Below are positions 1 through 15,623 of a stretch of DNA of 33,141 nucleotides, one piece after another (the first letter of the stretch is position 1; every line of letters starts with the position of its first letter). This DNA is from Roseinatronobacter ekhonensis (GTDB taxonomy: Bacteria > Pseudomonadota > Alphaproteobacteria > Rhodobacterales > Rhodobacteraceae), in assembly GCF_900499075.1 (NCBI RefSeq), contig NZ_UIHC01000037.1, positions 1 through 33,141 on the forward strand, written 5' to 3'. A model generated the notes under the pieces. It had not been told where the DNA came from. It did no database searches and saw only the letters and a program-made list of their open reading frames with translations. Both the position numbers and the translations under genes were made by a program.

Positions 1-125
1 TAGGCCCGGAAATCGCCGAAATACTTCGTGATCGCCGCCGTCAGCGTCGTCTTGCCGTGGTCAACATGGCCAATCGTGCCAATGTTTACGTGCGGTTTAC
101 TGCGGTCAAACTTTGCTTTTGCCAT
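1..125 (-). CDS. tuf: Elongation factor Tu, N-terminal part (cut by window start)
   Basis: This is the first 41 codons of EF-Tu, the GTPase that carries aminoacyl-tRNA to the ribosome. The translation begins [20 protein letters not shown] and continues with the P-loop GHVDHGKT at about residues 19-26, identical to the EF-Tu family. The start codon follows a strong Shine-Dalgarno (AAAGGAG about 8 nt upstream). It is the last gene of the str operon rpsL-rpsG-fusA-tuf; 89 bp with a double palindrome separate it from fusA. The rest of the gene lies outside the window, so whether this is one of two tuf copies cannot be seen. Confidence 0.97.
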   Translation of the reverse strand, partial: MAKAKFDRSKPHVNIGTIGHVDHGKTTLTAAITKYFGDFRA

Positions 126-150
126 GGTGGCATCTCCTTTGTGCGGGGGC

Positions 151-207
151 GGTGCGTGCAGGCACGCACCCTACGGGGAATGTAGGGTGCGTGGTTTCCC
201 ACGCACC
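151..207. repeat. REP-like double palindrome between fusA and tuf
   Basis: Two palindromes lie side by side. The arms ggtgcgtgc (151-159) and gcacgcacc (162-170) are perfect with a 2-nt gap. The arms ggtgcgtgg (186-194) and ccacgcacc (199-207) are perfect with a 4-nt loop. An alternative 12-bp stem pairs cacgcaccctac (163-174) with gtagggtgcgtg (182-193). The GTAGGGTGCGTG core resembles dispersed REP-type palindromes found in many proteobacterial genomes (recalled, not searched). No T-tract follows, so an intrinsic terminator is unlikely. Confidence 0.7.
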
Positions 208-214
208 GCGACGA

Positions 215-2332
215 TCAGGCGTATTTCTTCTGGATCTCGTCCGAGACGTTCTGCGGAACCGGCTCGTAATGCGCGAACTGCATGGTGAAGTTGGCGCGGC
301 CCGACGACATCGAACGCAAGGTGTTGATATAGCCGAACATGTTAGCCAACGGCACGAACGCGTTGATCGCAATCGCATTGCCGCGTTGTTCCTGGCCGGT
401 CACTTGACCACGACGCGAAGTCAGATCACCGATCACCGACCCAGTGTATTCCTCGGGCGAGATGACTTCGACCTTCATCATCGGTTCCAGCAGCTTCGCG
501 CCGGCCTTTCTCAGACCTTCGCGCATGGCCATCCGCGATGCGATTTCGAATGCCAGCACCGAAGAGTCGACATCGTGGTACTTGCCGTCCAGCAGCGCGA
601 CCTTGAAGTCGATCACGGGGAAACCCGCAAGCGGACCAGAGTCCATGACGGATTTGATCCCTTTTTCAACACCGGGCACATATTCCTTCGGAACCGTGCC
701 GCCAACGATGCGCGATTCGAACGAGTAGCCTTCGCCCGCTTCGGTTGGGCTGATTTCCAGCTTCACCTCGGCAAACTGGCCGGACCCACCGGACTGCTTC
801 TTGTGGGTATAGGTGTGTTCGATCTTGGTGCCGATCGTTTCACGATACGCAACCTGCGGTGCACCGATATTTGCTTCCACCTTGAATTCACGCTTCAGGC
901 GGTCGACCAGAATATCGAGGTGAAGTTCGCCCATACCCTTCATGATCGTCTGACCCGATTCCAGATCGGTTTCGACGCGGAAGGACGGATCCTCGGCTGC
1001 CAGACGTGCCAGACCCTGGCTCATCTTTTCCTGGTCGGCCTTGGTCTTGGGTTCCACGGCAATCTCGATCACCGGATCTGGGAATGTCATGGTTTCCAGA
1101 ACAACCGGCTTTTGCTGATCGCAGAGCGTGTCGCCCGTGGTGGTCTCTTTCAGGCCCGCCAGTGCGATGATGTCGCCTGCGGCCGCCCAATCGATTTCCT
1201 CACGCGAATTCGAGTGCATCATCATCATGCGCCCGACACGTTCTTTCTTGCCCTTGGTCGCGTTCAGGATGCTGTCACCTTTCGAGATGACGCCCGAATA
1301 GATGCGCGAGAAGGTCAGCGAGCCGACAAACGGGTCGTTCATGATCTTGAACGCCAGTCCGGCGAAAGGCTGGCCGTCATCAGCCGAGCGCGGGATGTTG
1401 CGCGTCTCGGTCTCGTCCTTCGGGTCGAACCCCATGTAGGGAGGCACGTCCAGAGGGCTTGGCAGATAGTCGGTCACAGCGTTCAGCAGGGGCTGCACGC
1501 CCTTGTTCTTGAACGCAGAACCCGTGCAAACCGGGACAAAATCCAACGCCAGCGTACCTTTGCGGATCAAACGGCGCAGCGTGGCTTCGTCGGGCTCGTT
1601 GCCTTCCAGATACGCTTCCATGACATCGTCGTCCTGTTCGACAGCGATCTCGATCATGGTGGCGCGCCACTCTTCGGCCATGTCCTTCAGCTCGTCACGG
1701 ACGGGCTGACGGGTCCATGTTGCGCCGAGGTCTTCGCCGCGCCATGTCCACTCTTCCATGGTGATGAGGTCGATGATGCCTTCGAGCAGGTCTTCTGCAC
1801 CGATGGGAAGCTGGATCGCCAGAGGGGTTGCCCCGGTGCGGTCCTTGATCATCTTCACACAGTTGAAAAAGTCGGCACCGATCTTGTCCATCTTGTTGAC
1901 GAACACAATCCGCGGCACCTTGTAGCGGTCAGCCTGACGCCAGACGGTTTCGGTCTGCGGCTCTACCCCGGCATTGCCGTCGAGCAGGCAGATCGCGCCA
2001 TCAAGCACGGCCAGCGAACGCTCGACTTCGATGGTGAAGTCAACGTGGCCGGGTGTGTCGATGATATTGAAGCGGTGCTTCTCGCCGGTCTGGTTTTCAC
2101 CGTCGACGGTGTTTGCCCAGAACGTGGTGGTCGCAGCAGAGGTGATCGTGATGCCACGCTCTTGTTCCTGCTCCATCCAGTCCATGGTGGCCGCGCCATC
2201 ATGGACTTCACCGATTTTGTGCGACTTGCCTGTGTAAAACAGGATGCGCTCGGTCGTCGTGGTCTTGCCCGCATCGATATGCGCCATGATCCCGAAGTTA
2301 CGGTAGCGCTCTAGGGGGTATTCGCGTGCCAT
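215..2332 (-). CDS. fusA: Elongation factor G
   Basis: EF-G is the GTPase that drives translocation of tRNA and mRNA on the ribosome. The 705-residue protein has normal family length. Visible motifs are the P-loop [19 protein letters not shown] near the N-terminus, switch [10 protein letters not shown], and NKMDKIGAD for guanine recognition; the C-terminal domains IV/V end in [18 protein letters not shown]. The ATG follows GAGGAAC by about 6 nt. It is third in the str operon, 35 bp after rpsG and ahead of tuf. No oddities in length or frame were seen. Confidence 0.99.
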   Translation of the reverse strand: MAREYPLERYRNFGIMAHIDAGKTTTTERILFYTGKSHKIGEVHDGAATMDWMEQEQERGITITSAATTTFWANTVDGENQTGEKHRFNIIDTPGHVDFTIEVERSLAVLDGAICLLDGNAGVEPQTETVWRQADRYKVPRIVFVNKMDKIGADFFNCVKMIKDRTGATPLAIQLPIGAEDLLEGIIDLITMEEWTWRGEDLGATWTRQPVRDELKDMAEEWRATMIEIAVEQDDDVMEAYLEGNEPDEATLRRLIRKGTLALDFVPVCTGSAFKNKGVQPLLNAVTDYLPSPLDVPPYMGFDPKDETETRNIPRSADDGQPFAGLAFKIMNDPFVGSLTFSRIYSGVISKGDSILNATKGKKERVGRMMMMHSNSREEIDWAAAGDIIALAGLKETTTGDTLCDQQKPVVLETMTFPDPVIEIAVEPKTKADQEKMSQGLARLAAEDPSFRVETDLESGQTIMKGMGELHLDILVDRLKREFKVEANIGAPQVAYRETIGTKIEHTYTHKKQSGGSGQFAEVKLEISPTEAGEGYSFESRIVGGTVPKEYVPGVEKGIKSVMDSGPLAGFPVIDFKVALLDGKYHDVDSSVLAFEIASRMAMREGLRKAGAKLLEPMMKVEVISPEEYTGSVIGDLTSRRGQVTGQEQRGNAIAINAFVPLANMFGYINTLRSMSSGRANFTMQFAHYEPVPQNVSDEIQKKYA

Positions 2333-2367
2333 GATCTAGTTCCTCAGGCTTGCAGAAATGACTTGGA

Positions 2368-2838
2368 TTACCAACGATAGTGGCTGAATGCCTTGTTGGC
2401 ATCGGCCATCTTGTGGGTATCTTCCCGCTTCTTGACGGCAGAACCGCGCGAGTTGACGGCATCGACCAGTTCAGCGGCCAGACGCTCTTCCATCGTGTTC
2501 TCGTTGCGGGTGCGTGCGGCCTTGATCAACCAGCGGATTGCCAGAGCTTCGCGGCGAATGGGACGCACTTCGACGGGCACCTGATAGGTGGCGCCACCGA
2601 CGCGGCGCGAGCGCACTTCGACGGACGGCTTGATGTTGTCCAGCGCTTCGTGGAACACTTCGATGGGCGCGCGCTTCAGCTTGCTCTCTACGCGATCCAT
2701 CGCGTTGTAAACAATCGATTCGGCGGCGGATTTCTTGCCGTCGATCATCAGGTTGTTCATGAATTTTGACAGCACCATATCGCCGAATTTGGCGTCGGGC
2801 AGGATTTCGCGCTTTTCAGCGGCGTGACGACGAGACAT
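2368..2838 (-). CDS. rpsG: 30S ribosomal protein S7
   Basis: S7 organises the 3' major domain of 16S rRNA in the small subunit head. It is 156 residues, the usual length, beginning [20 protein letters not shown] and ending HYRW. The ATG is preceded by a strong AAGGAGAA Shine-Dalgarno. Only 12 bp separate it from rpsL. In E. coli the rpsL-rpsG gap is about 100 nt and carries the S7 autoregulatory structure; here there is no room for such an element, so feedback control of this operon must differ (inference). Confidence 0.99.
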   Translation of the reverse strand: MSRRHAAEKREILPDAKFGDMVLSKFMNNLMIDGKKSAAESIVYNAMDRVESKLKRAPIEVFHEALDNIKPSVEVRSRRVGGATYQVPVEVRPIRREALAIRWLIKAARTRNENTMEERLAAELVDAVNSRGSAVKKREDTHKMADANKAFSHYRW

Positions 2839-2850
2839 CTGAAATTCTCC

Positions 2851-3222
2851 TTACTTCGGACGCTTCGCGCCATATTTCGAACGGCGCTGCTTGCGGTCCT
2901 TGACGCCTTGCGTGTCCAGAACGCCGCGCAGAATGTGGTAACGCACACCGGGAAGGTCTTTGACGCGACCGCCGCGGATCAGCACGACCGAGTGCTCTTG
3001 CAAGTTGTGCTTTTCGCCGGGGATGTAGCTGATAACCTCATACCCGTTGGTCAGGCGCACCTTGGCAACCTTACGCATAGCCGAGTTCGGTTTTTTCGGC
3101 GTGGTGGTGTAAACGCGCGTGCACACGCCGCGCTTCTGGGGGCATTGCTCCAGATGCATCGACTTGGAGCGCTTGACTTTCGGCTGCCGCGGCTTGCGGA
3201 TCAGCTGTTGGATCGTTGGCAT
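2851..3222 (-). CDS. rpsL: 30S ribosomal protein S12
   Basis: S12 sits in the decoding centre of the small subunit and affects accuracy. It is 123 residues, normal length, starting [20 protein letters not shown]. The streptomycin-determining loops [16 protein letters not shown] and [15 protein letters not shown] carry lysine at the positions matching E. coli K43 and K88, so the allele looks streptomycin-sensitive. It is the first gene of the str operon, about 220 nt downstream of a good sigma-70 type promoter, giving a long 5' leader. Confidence 0.99.
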   Translation of the reverse strand: MPTIQQLIRKPRQPKVKRSKSMHLEQCPQKRGVCTRVYTTTPKKPNSAMRKVAKVRLTNGYEVISYIPGEKHNLQEHSVVLIRGGRVKDLPGVRYHILRGVLDTQGVKDRKQRRSKYGAKRPK

Positions 3223-3321
3223 TCCGGTTCTTCCCGTTTCAACCCGTTTTCATGACGCTTGATGCGCCTCTCACACTTGCGCCCAATCCCCGAAAGGCAG
3301 AACGCATAATACCGCTTGCGT

Positions 3322-3335
3322 CCCCATGCATGGGG
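3322..3335. repeat. 14-bp perfect palindrome in the rpsL leader
   Basis: The sequence ccccatgcatgggg reads the same on both strands. It lies about 100 nt upstream of the rpsL start, inside the predicted leader. It could be a protein-binding site or simply chance in GC-rich DNA. The rest of 3223-3445 shows no gene. Confidence 0.4.
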
Positions 3336-3445
3336 GCGCCGCGGTGGAATTCCAGAGGATCGGGGCACTTAGCCCGGATCTTGACCGCTACTAATCTGAG
3401 TCGCACCAGCGCGCGGGACGGGCCAGCGCAAGGTGGATTGGGGGG

Positions 3446-3474
3446 CGTATATGTGGAGTCGGAGGGGTTGTCAA
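3446..3474 (-). promoter_or_regulatory. Predicted sigma-70 type promoter of the str operon
   Basis: On the minus strand TTGACA (3474-3469) and TATACG (3451-3446) are separated by exactly 17 bp, close to the housekeeping consensus. The expected start of transcription is near 3439, about 220 nt ahead of rpsL. The -35 hexamer overlaps the stop codon of the upstream EamA gene, so str transcription starts inside the end of that gene. Confidence 0.75.
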
Positions 3475-4385
3475 CACTCACCGGAGGCGTGCGGCAAACC
3501 CGCGTTTCGCAGGCTTGCGCGGCGCTTCGCGCGTCCCTCTCGGTAGAGTGTGTAGACCCCTGTCACGACCACGATTGCGCTGCCCAGAAACGTCAGCGGC
3601 GCAGGCCATTCGCCCAGCACGATCCAGCCCAGCACCAGCGCCGCCAGCAACGCCGCATAGCGAAACGGTGCGACAAACGTCAGCTCACCGCTGCGCATGG
3701 CGAGAATCACAAGGTAATACCCTAGAACCGTGAACACGACCGTTCCGCCCAGCCATGCAAAGCCGCTTGCATCCGGCATGACCCAGACCTCTGTTGCCGA
3801 CCCGACCGCGCCCAGCAGCGTCACCCCGATAGCTGTGGTCAGCGCCACCATGCTGGACGGCACAGTCTTTGCCATGACCCGCGTGGTCAGGTCACGCAGC
3901 GTGACCATCGCCACACAGAGCAGCGCGCTTACCGAGGCCGCTGAGAATGTCTCTGTCCCCGGTCGCACAATCAGCATGACACCGCACATCCCGAACAGAA
4001 TGGCCGACAGGCGCCGCCAGCCAAGCGGCTCTTTCAGGAACAGGTAGGCCGCCGCCGCTACGGTCAGGGGCACGACTTGGATAATGGCGGTAATTGCGGC
4101 CAAGGGCATGTCGAACAGCGCGTTGAAGAAGAAGAATGCCGCGCCCATTTCCGCGCCGGATCTCAGCGCCAGAAACCAGCGGTCACGGTGGCCGAGCACG
4201 CCGATCGTGGCGCGCTGCGACCACAACAGCGCCGCAAAGATCACCGTCACTGCAATACCGCGCAGGGTGATAATCTGGAACATGCCAAGGCTTGTGCCCA
4301 GCAGCTTCAGAAACGTGTCATTGACGGCAAACGCGCTGGACCCTGCCATCATGAACAAGGCAGCACGACGGTTGTCTGTCATCAT
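3471..4385 (-). CDS. EamA/DMT-family membrane transporter
   Basis: This is an inner-membrane protein of the drug/metabolite transporter superfamily (EamA). Its 304 residues form about ten hydrophobic segments in two repeats, with the family features FNALFDMPLAAITAIIQVVPLTVAAAAYLFLKEPLGWRRLSAILFGMCGVMLIVRPG in the first half and FRYAALLAALVLGWIVLGEWP in the second. Its substrate cannot be read from the sequence. Its ATG overlaps the TGA of the upstream glycosyltransferase (ATGA), which implies co-transcription and coupling. Its end overlaps the str operon promoter. Confidence 0.88.
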   Translation of the reverse strand: MMTDNRRAALFMMAGSSAFAVNDTFLKLLGTSLGMFQIITLRGIAVTVIFAALLWSQRATIGVLGHRDRWFLALRSGAEMGAAFFFFNALFDMPLAAITAIIQVVPLTVAAAAYLFLKEPLGWRRLSAILFGMCGVMLIVRPGTETFSAASVSALLCVAMVTLRDLTTRVMAKTVPSSMVALTTAIGVTLLGAVGSATEVWVMPDASGFAWLGGTVVFTVLGYYLVILAMRSGELTFVAPFRYAALLAALVLGWIVLGEWPAPLTFLGSAIVVVTGVYTLYREGRAKRRASLRNAGLPHASGEC

Positions 4386-5197
4386 GGGCGCAGGGCCATC
4401 AACTCCGCCCGAGTGAACGGAAACCGCGTTGCCATGATCTTGTCCAGCTCGACATCGGTGTATTGCTTTTCAACGCCATACACGCGCGCGCCGGAATCGT
4501 TGTCGCCATGTACCGACCGAATAAAATGCGGTGTCACGGAGTCTGTGTAGCAATTCCAACGCGTGTGGATCTGGCGGTGATCGGTCGAAAAAATCGTCGG
4601 CCGCATTTCTTTCGGCGCGATCATCCCCATACCAATGCCCAAGGGCAGACTCTCGATCACCCCGAACAGCTTGTTTTCGCCTTCTGCGATATTCAGAAAC
4701 AGGCCATTGTTGAAGGCAATAACCGTTGGCGTCTCTGCCCCCGAGATCTCTAGCACCATCGGGCCAAGGCGTTTTTGTTCGGCAATGCAATCGACGCTCA
4801 TCGCGTCATCGTCATCCAGCCGGATGGAAATGATATGGCTTTCTGCCTTGGTGCACAGCGTGAGTGCCTTCTTGGTCGCGGCAAAATTCTTCATAGGTGG
4901 CAAGGCAATGATGCGCGCGTCGCGCAGCGGCTTCACCAGATCTGTCAGGCGTTTGCGCCACGCCAGCGGGAAATCCGACCCGATCAGAATGGCGGTCGTG
5001 AACTCGGGGTCGGTCTGCGCCAGCAGCGACGGAACCGTCAATGCTTCGAACAGCCGAAAGCGACGCTCCAGCCGGGCTTCGTCATACAAGATCGCGCGAT
5101 TGGCCTCTAGGCCACCATGGGTCAACCGCCAGCCATTCGCTCCAAGATAGGAAAACCGGATCACGACAATGGCTTGAGGTCGGATATTGGCTGGCAT
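4382..5197 (-). CDS. Putative rhamnosyltransferase-family glycosyltransferase
   Basis: A 271-residue protein resembling the 'putative rhamnosyl transferase' family (PF11316 as I recall it) found in many Rhodobacterales. Visible are an N-terminal VIRFSYLG strand, an FEALTVPSLLAQTD segment, and an acidic RLDDDD motif around residues 126-131, typical of nucleotide-sugar/metal binding in GT-A enzymes. The ATG at 5197 is chosen because AGGGA lies 7 nt upstream; an in-frame ATG at 5227 (MSEAASQGRT...) is possible but has a poor ribosome site and is nearly at the rpoC terminator. The true acceptor is unknown; the sugar assignment rests on family naming only. Confidence 0.7.
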   Translation of the reverse strand: MPANIRPQAIVVIRFSYLGANGWRLTHGGLEANRAILYDEARLERRFRLFEALTVPSLLAQTDPEFTTAILIGSDFPLAWRKRLTDLVKPLRDARIIALPPMKNFAATKKALTLCTKAESHIISIRLDDDDAMSVDCIAEQKRLGPMVLEISGAETPTVIAFNNGLFLNIAEGENKLFGVIESLPLGIGMGMIAPKEMRPTIFSTDHRQIHTRWNCYTDSVTPHFIRSVHGDNDSGARVYGVEKQYTDVELDKIMATRFPFTRAELMALRP

Positions 5198-5250
5198 GGT
5201 GCGTCCCTGACTTGCAGCCTCAGACATGCCCCAAGCCCGTGCAAAAAGAA

Positions 5251-5279
5251 AGCCCCCGCGCAAGGGCTGCGCGGGGGCT
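5251..5279 (-). terminator. Rho-independent terminator of rpoBC
   Basis: An 11-bp perfect GC-rich stem pairs agcccccgcgc (5251-5261) with gcgcgggggct (5269-5279) around a 7-nt loop. On the minus strand it is followed by a T-rich run (TTTCTTTTT), and it lies 24 bp after the rpoC stop. The plus side also has five T, so it could act both ways. Confidence 0.88.
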
Positions 5280-5303
5280 TTTTGGTTCTGCGTCGTCTGC
5301 GCG

Positions 5304-9533
<4,230 letters not shown>

Positions 9534-9572
9534 TTCATATTCCTAAAAGACTGGCGGTGAGGAAGTGCGTCA

Positions 9573-9619
9573 CCGTTTTCTTGCAAAGAAAACGGACCGG
9601 ACCCTTTGAAAGGGTCCGG
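9573..9619. repeat. Twin 10-bp hairpins between rpoB and rpoC
   Basis: Two perfect 10-bp stems with 3-nt loops sit one nucleotide apart. The first pairs ccgttttctt (9573-9582) with aagaaaacgg (9586-9595). The second pairs ccggaccctt (9597-9606) with aagggtccgg (9610-9619). They fill half of the 96-bp gap between rpoB and rpoC and would fold in the rpoBC transcript. Neither has a T-tract directly after it, so processing, mRNA protection or a dispersed repeat seem likelier than full termination. Confidence 0.75.
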
Positions 9620-9629
9620 CACGTGCCGC

Positions 9630-13766
<4,137 letters not shown>

Positions 13767-13900
13767 ATGCGTGGTCACCTTCTATATCTTCGCGGGCGGG
13801 CGGGCTGTCGGGCCTCAGCCGCCGGCCGCTTGCGAAATGGGTCAGAGGCTCTATTCCTGCGAACCCTCCCACAGGTCCGCTCCCGAGCCGATCACTTCCC

Positions 13901-13946
13901 CTGGACAACCCTTTGGGTAGATAAGCCTTACCAAAGGGCTGTCCAG
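13901..13946 (-). promoter_or_regulatory. Candidate rpoB promoter inside an imperfect inverted repeat
   Basis: On the minus strand TGGACA (13945-13940) and TATCTA (13923-13918) are 16 bp apart and could form a promoter for rpoBC independent of rplJL. The same stretch is an inverted repeat: 13901-13916 pairs with 13931-13946 over 16 bp with one mismatch, covering the -35 and the likely start region. It could be operator-like, or only a transcript hairpin. The remaining leader (13779-13900) shows no gene. Confidence 0.4.
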
Positions 13947-13956
13947 AAACAGCGAT

Positions 13957-13989
13957 AAACTGGGGCCAGATACGCTCTGGCCCCAGTTT
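13957..13989 (-). terminator. Terminator/attenuator-like hairpin after rplL
   Basis: A perfect 14-bp stem pairs aaactggggccaga (13957-13970) with tctggccccagttt (13976-13989) around a 5-nt loop, 38 bp after the rplL stop. On the minus strand the stem ends in TTT but no longer T-tract follows, so termination may be partial. In E. coli a partial attenuator between rplL and rpoB sets the ribosomal protein to polymerase ratio; this hairpin is in the same place. Confidence 0.65.
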
Positions 13990-14027
13990 CAAATTGAGAG
14001 GGTCGAGATGCCGCGCATCCCGCCCGA

Positions 14028-14405
14028 TTACTTAAGCTCGACTTTCGCGCCAGCGTCTTCAAGCTTCTTCTTGATTTCTTCGGCTTCCTCTTTCGGAGCG
14101 CCTTCTTTCACAGCCTTGCCACCGGCTTCGACCAGGTCCTTGGCTTCTTTCAGGCCGAGACCGGTGATGCCGCGGACTTCTTTGATGACCGCGATCTTGT
14201 TGGCGCCAGCTTCCATCAGGACGACGTCGAATTCGGTCTTTTCTTCTTCGGCCTCGCCAGCATCACCAGCTGGGCCAGCCATCATCACAGCGCCGCCAGC
14301 AGCGGGCTCGATGCCGTATTCATCCTTCAGGATGGTTTTCAGTTCTTGTGCTTCCAGCAGCGTGAGGTTCACGATTTGCTCTGCAAGTGCTTTCAGGTCA
14401 GCCAT
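14028..14405 (-). CDS. rplL: 50S ribosomal protein L7/L12
   Basis: L7/L12 forms the flexible stalk that recruits translation factors. At 125 residues it has family length: an N-terminal dimerisation helix ([20 protein letters not shown]), an Ala/Gly-rich acidic hinge at about residues 36-56, and the globular domain ending [19 protein letters not shown]...AKVELK. It is 73 bp downstream of rplJ, in the usual order. A strong hairpin follows it. Confidence 0.99.
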   Translation of the reverse strand: MADLKALAEQIVNLTLLEAQELKTILKDEYGIEPAAGGAVMMAGPAGDAGEAEEEKTEFDVVLMEAGANKIAVIKEVRGITGLGLKEAKDLVEAGGKAVKEGAPKEEAEEIKKKLEDAGAKVELK

Positions 14406-14478
14406 TGTTCTGTTCCGTTCTGTTCAGGTTTGATTGTCCAACGCGGGCATATTTCACGCCACGCGGGCCATTGGTTGC

Positions 14479-14994
14479 TTATGCCGCTTCGCGCTCTTCG
14501 AGCGTCGAGAGAATACCGGCAATATTTGACGCAGGCGCACCGATCGCACCGGCAATGTTCGAAGCAGGGGCACCGATGCACGACACGACCTGAGCGATAA
14601 GCTCGTCGCGTGAGGGCATAGCGGCCACAGCCTTGACACCAGCCGGGTCAAGCGCCGAACTGCCCATGGCACCACCAAGAACCACCAGCTTGGCGTTTTC
14701 CTTGGTGTAGTCCTGAACCACCTTCGCAGCCGCGACGGGGTCTTCGGAATAGGCAAGAACGGTCATTCCTGTCAGAAGGCCGGAAATGCTTTCGCAGGGC
14801 TTTCCTTCCAGGGCGATCTTGGCGAGCTTGTTCTTGGCGACGCGTACGGAACCGCCCGCTTCGCTCATGCGAGCGCGCAGAACCTGCATCTCTGCAACCG
14901 TGAGGCCAGCGTAATGTGCTACCACAACCACGCCAGAGCTTTCGAAGATCTGGCCGAGTTCCTCGACCACTTTCTCTTTTTGGGCTCTATCCAC
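14479..14994 (-). CDS. rplJ: 50S ribosomal protein L10
   Basis: L10 anchors L7/L12 dimers to the large subunit. The GTG at 14994 is chosen because the translation from it ([17 protein letters not shown]) matches the family N-terminus, and GGAGA lies 6 nt upstream; an upstream in-frame ATG would add 30 non-homologous residues. The result is 171 residues. The C-terminus contains a near-exact tandem GAPASNIAG repeat in the L12-binding helix region. The gene is not directly preceded by rplKA, and has its own leader. Confidence 0.97.
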   Translation of the reverse strand: MDRAQKEKVVEELGQIFESSGVVVVAHYAGLTVAEMQVLRARMSEAGGSVRVAKNKLAKIALEGKPCESISGLLTGMTVLAYSEDPVAAAKVVQDYTKENAKLVVLGGAMGSSALDPAGVKAVAAMPSRDELIAQVVSCIGAPASNIAGAIGAPASNIAGILSTLEEREAA

Positions 14995-15219
14995 AGGGTC
15001 TCTCCAATTTTCGAGGGGTTTCCCCCTCGGCTCGTTGCGCCGGGCTTTGACACCCGACAAGAGGTCCGAACGGGCACTCTCCAATTTCGCCCGAGGTAAT
15101 CCCCGGTCAGAAAATTGTTCCTGTCCCGCCTCAGGCAGGATTTATGATGCCAGGCATCACCCACCGTCTCGGACGAATCATCAAGGGAAAAATCTTGCGA
15201 CCCTTCCCCGGACGGTGGG
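14995..15219 (-). promoter_or_regulatory. Leader of rplJL, probable L10 autoregulatory leader
   Basis: About 220 nt lie between the predicted promoter and the rplJ GTG with no gene. The leader can form several hairpins: cgagggg (15012-15018) with cccctcg (15023-15029) just upstream of the ribosome site, and GC-rich pairing around 15125-15140. In many bacteria the L10-(L12)4 complex binds such a leader to repress its own translation. That role here is inferred from position and folding, not from a covariance match. Confidence 0.5.
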
Positions 15220-15248
15220 TGCATAGTCGGATAACCGCGCCTTGCCAA
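15220..15248 (-). promoter_or_regulatory. Predicted sigma-70 type promoter of rplJL
   Basis: On the minus strand TTGGCA (15248-15243) and TATGCA (15225-15220) are separated by exactly 17 bp. The start of transcription would fall near 15213. This point lies in one arm of a long inverted repeat (15158-15168 with 15211-15221), so only part of that repeat would be transcribed if this is the true promoter. Confidence 0.6.
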
Positions 15249-15281
15249 GAGCGAATCTGCGGCAATCGCGCTAGGGTGAAG

Positions 15282-15605
15282 CTACTCGCCCCGTCCTTGA
15301 ATCTGATTGCGATAATAATCTGCCTCTGCACGCGCCTCTCGGACGCCGTCCATGGCGCCCGCAACTTCTGCTTCCAGTTGCTTGATGCGAGCTGTCAGAT
15401 CACGCTCGCGGGTTTCGACATAATTTATCGCCTGATCGCGAATTTCTTCGGCCTCGTGCAATGCCTGCGCCATCCGGTCCAACTCTCCAAGGTCTTGTTG
15501 GCGCACCCGTGTGAAGCGGTGGATCAGCCAGTTCGTGAACCAGCCAAGCGCGAAGGCCACAAACAGCACCAACGCAGTTACCAAGACGAATTGCATACGG
15601 TTCAT
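15282..15605 (-). CDS. Small membrane-anchored coiled-coil protein, unknown function
   Basis: I do not recognise a named family. The 107 residues show one N-terminal membrane segment (about residues 6-29, FVLVTALVLFVAFALGWFTNW is hydrophobic) followed by a charged region (about 35-100) with heptad-like spacing suggesting a coiled coil. It starts 18 bp after the OmpA-type gene and is probably co-transcribed with it, which suggests an envelope role. It ends just before the rplJ promoter. Confidence 0.75.
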   Translation of the reverse strand: MNRMQFVLVTALVLFVAFALGWFTNWLIHRFTRVRQQDLGELDRMAQALHEAEEIRDQAINYVETRERDLTARIKQLEAEVAGAMDGVREARAEADYYRNQIQGRGE

Positions 15606-15623
15606 GTGTGTCGGTCCTGTTGG

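Noticed and set aside
113-2314. Open frame of 733 codons on the plus strand opposite fusA
   Set aside because: It is fully antisense to fusA, whose protein is unmistakable. Long antisense frames are usual in GC-rich codon-biased genes, and the translation has no recognisable domain.
13767-13778. GTG start for rpoB four codons upstream
   Set aside because: The GTG overlaps the likely Shine-Dalgarno AGAAGG; homologues start at the MAQT methionine.
14995-15084. ATG start for rplJ 30 codons upstream
   Set aside because: The added residues do not resemble L10, lie in the predicted leader, and the GTG at 14994 has a good ribosome site.
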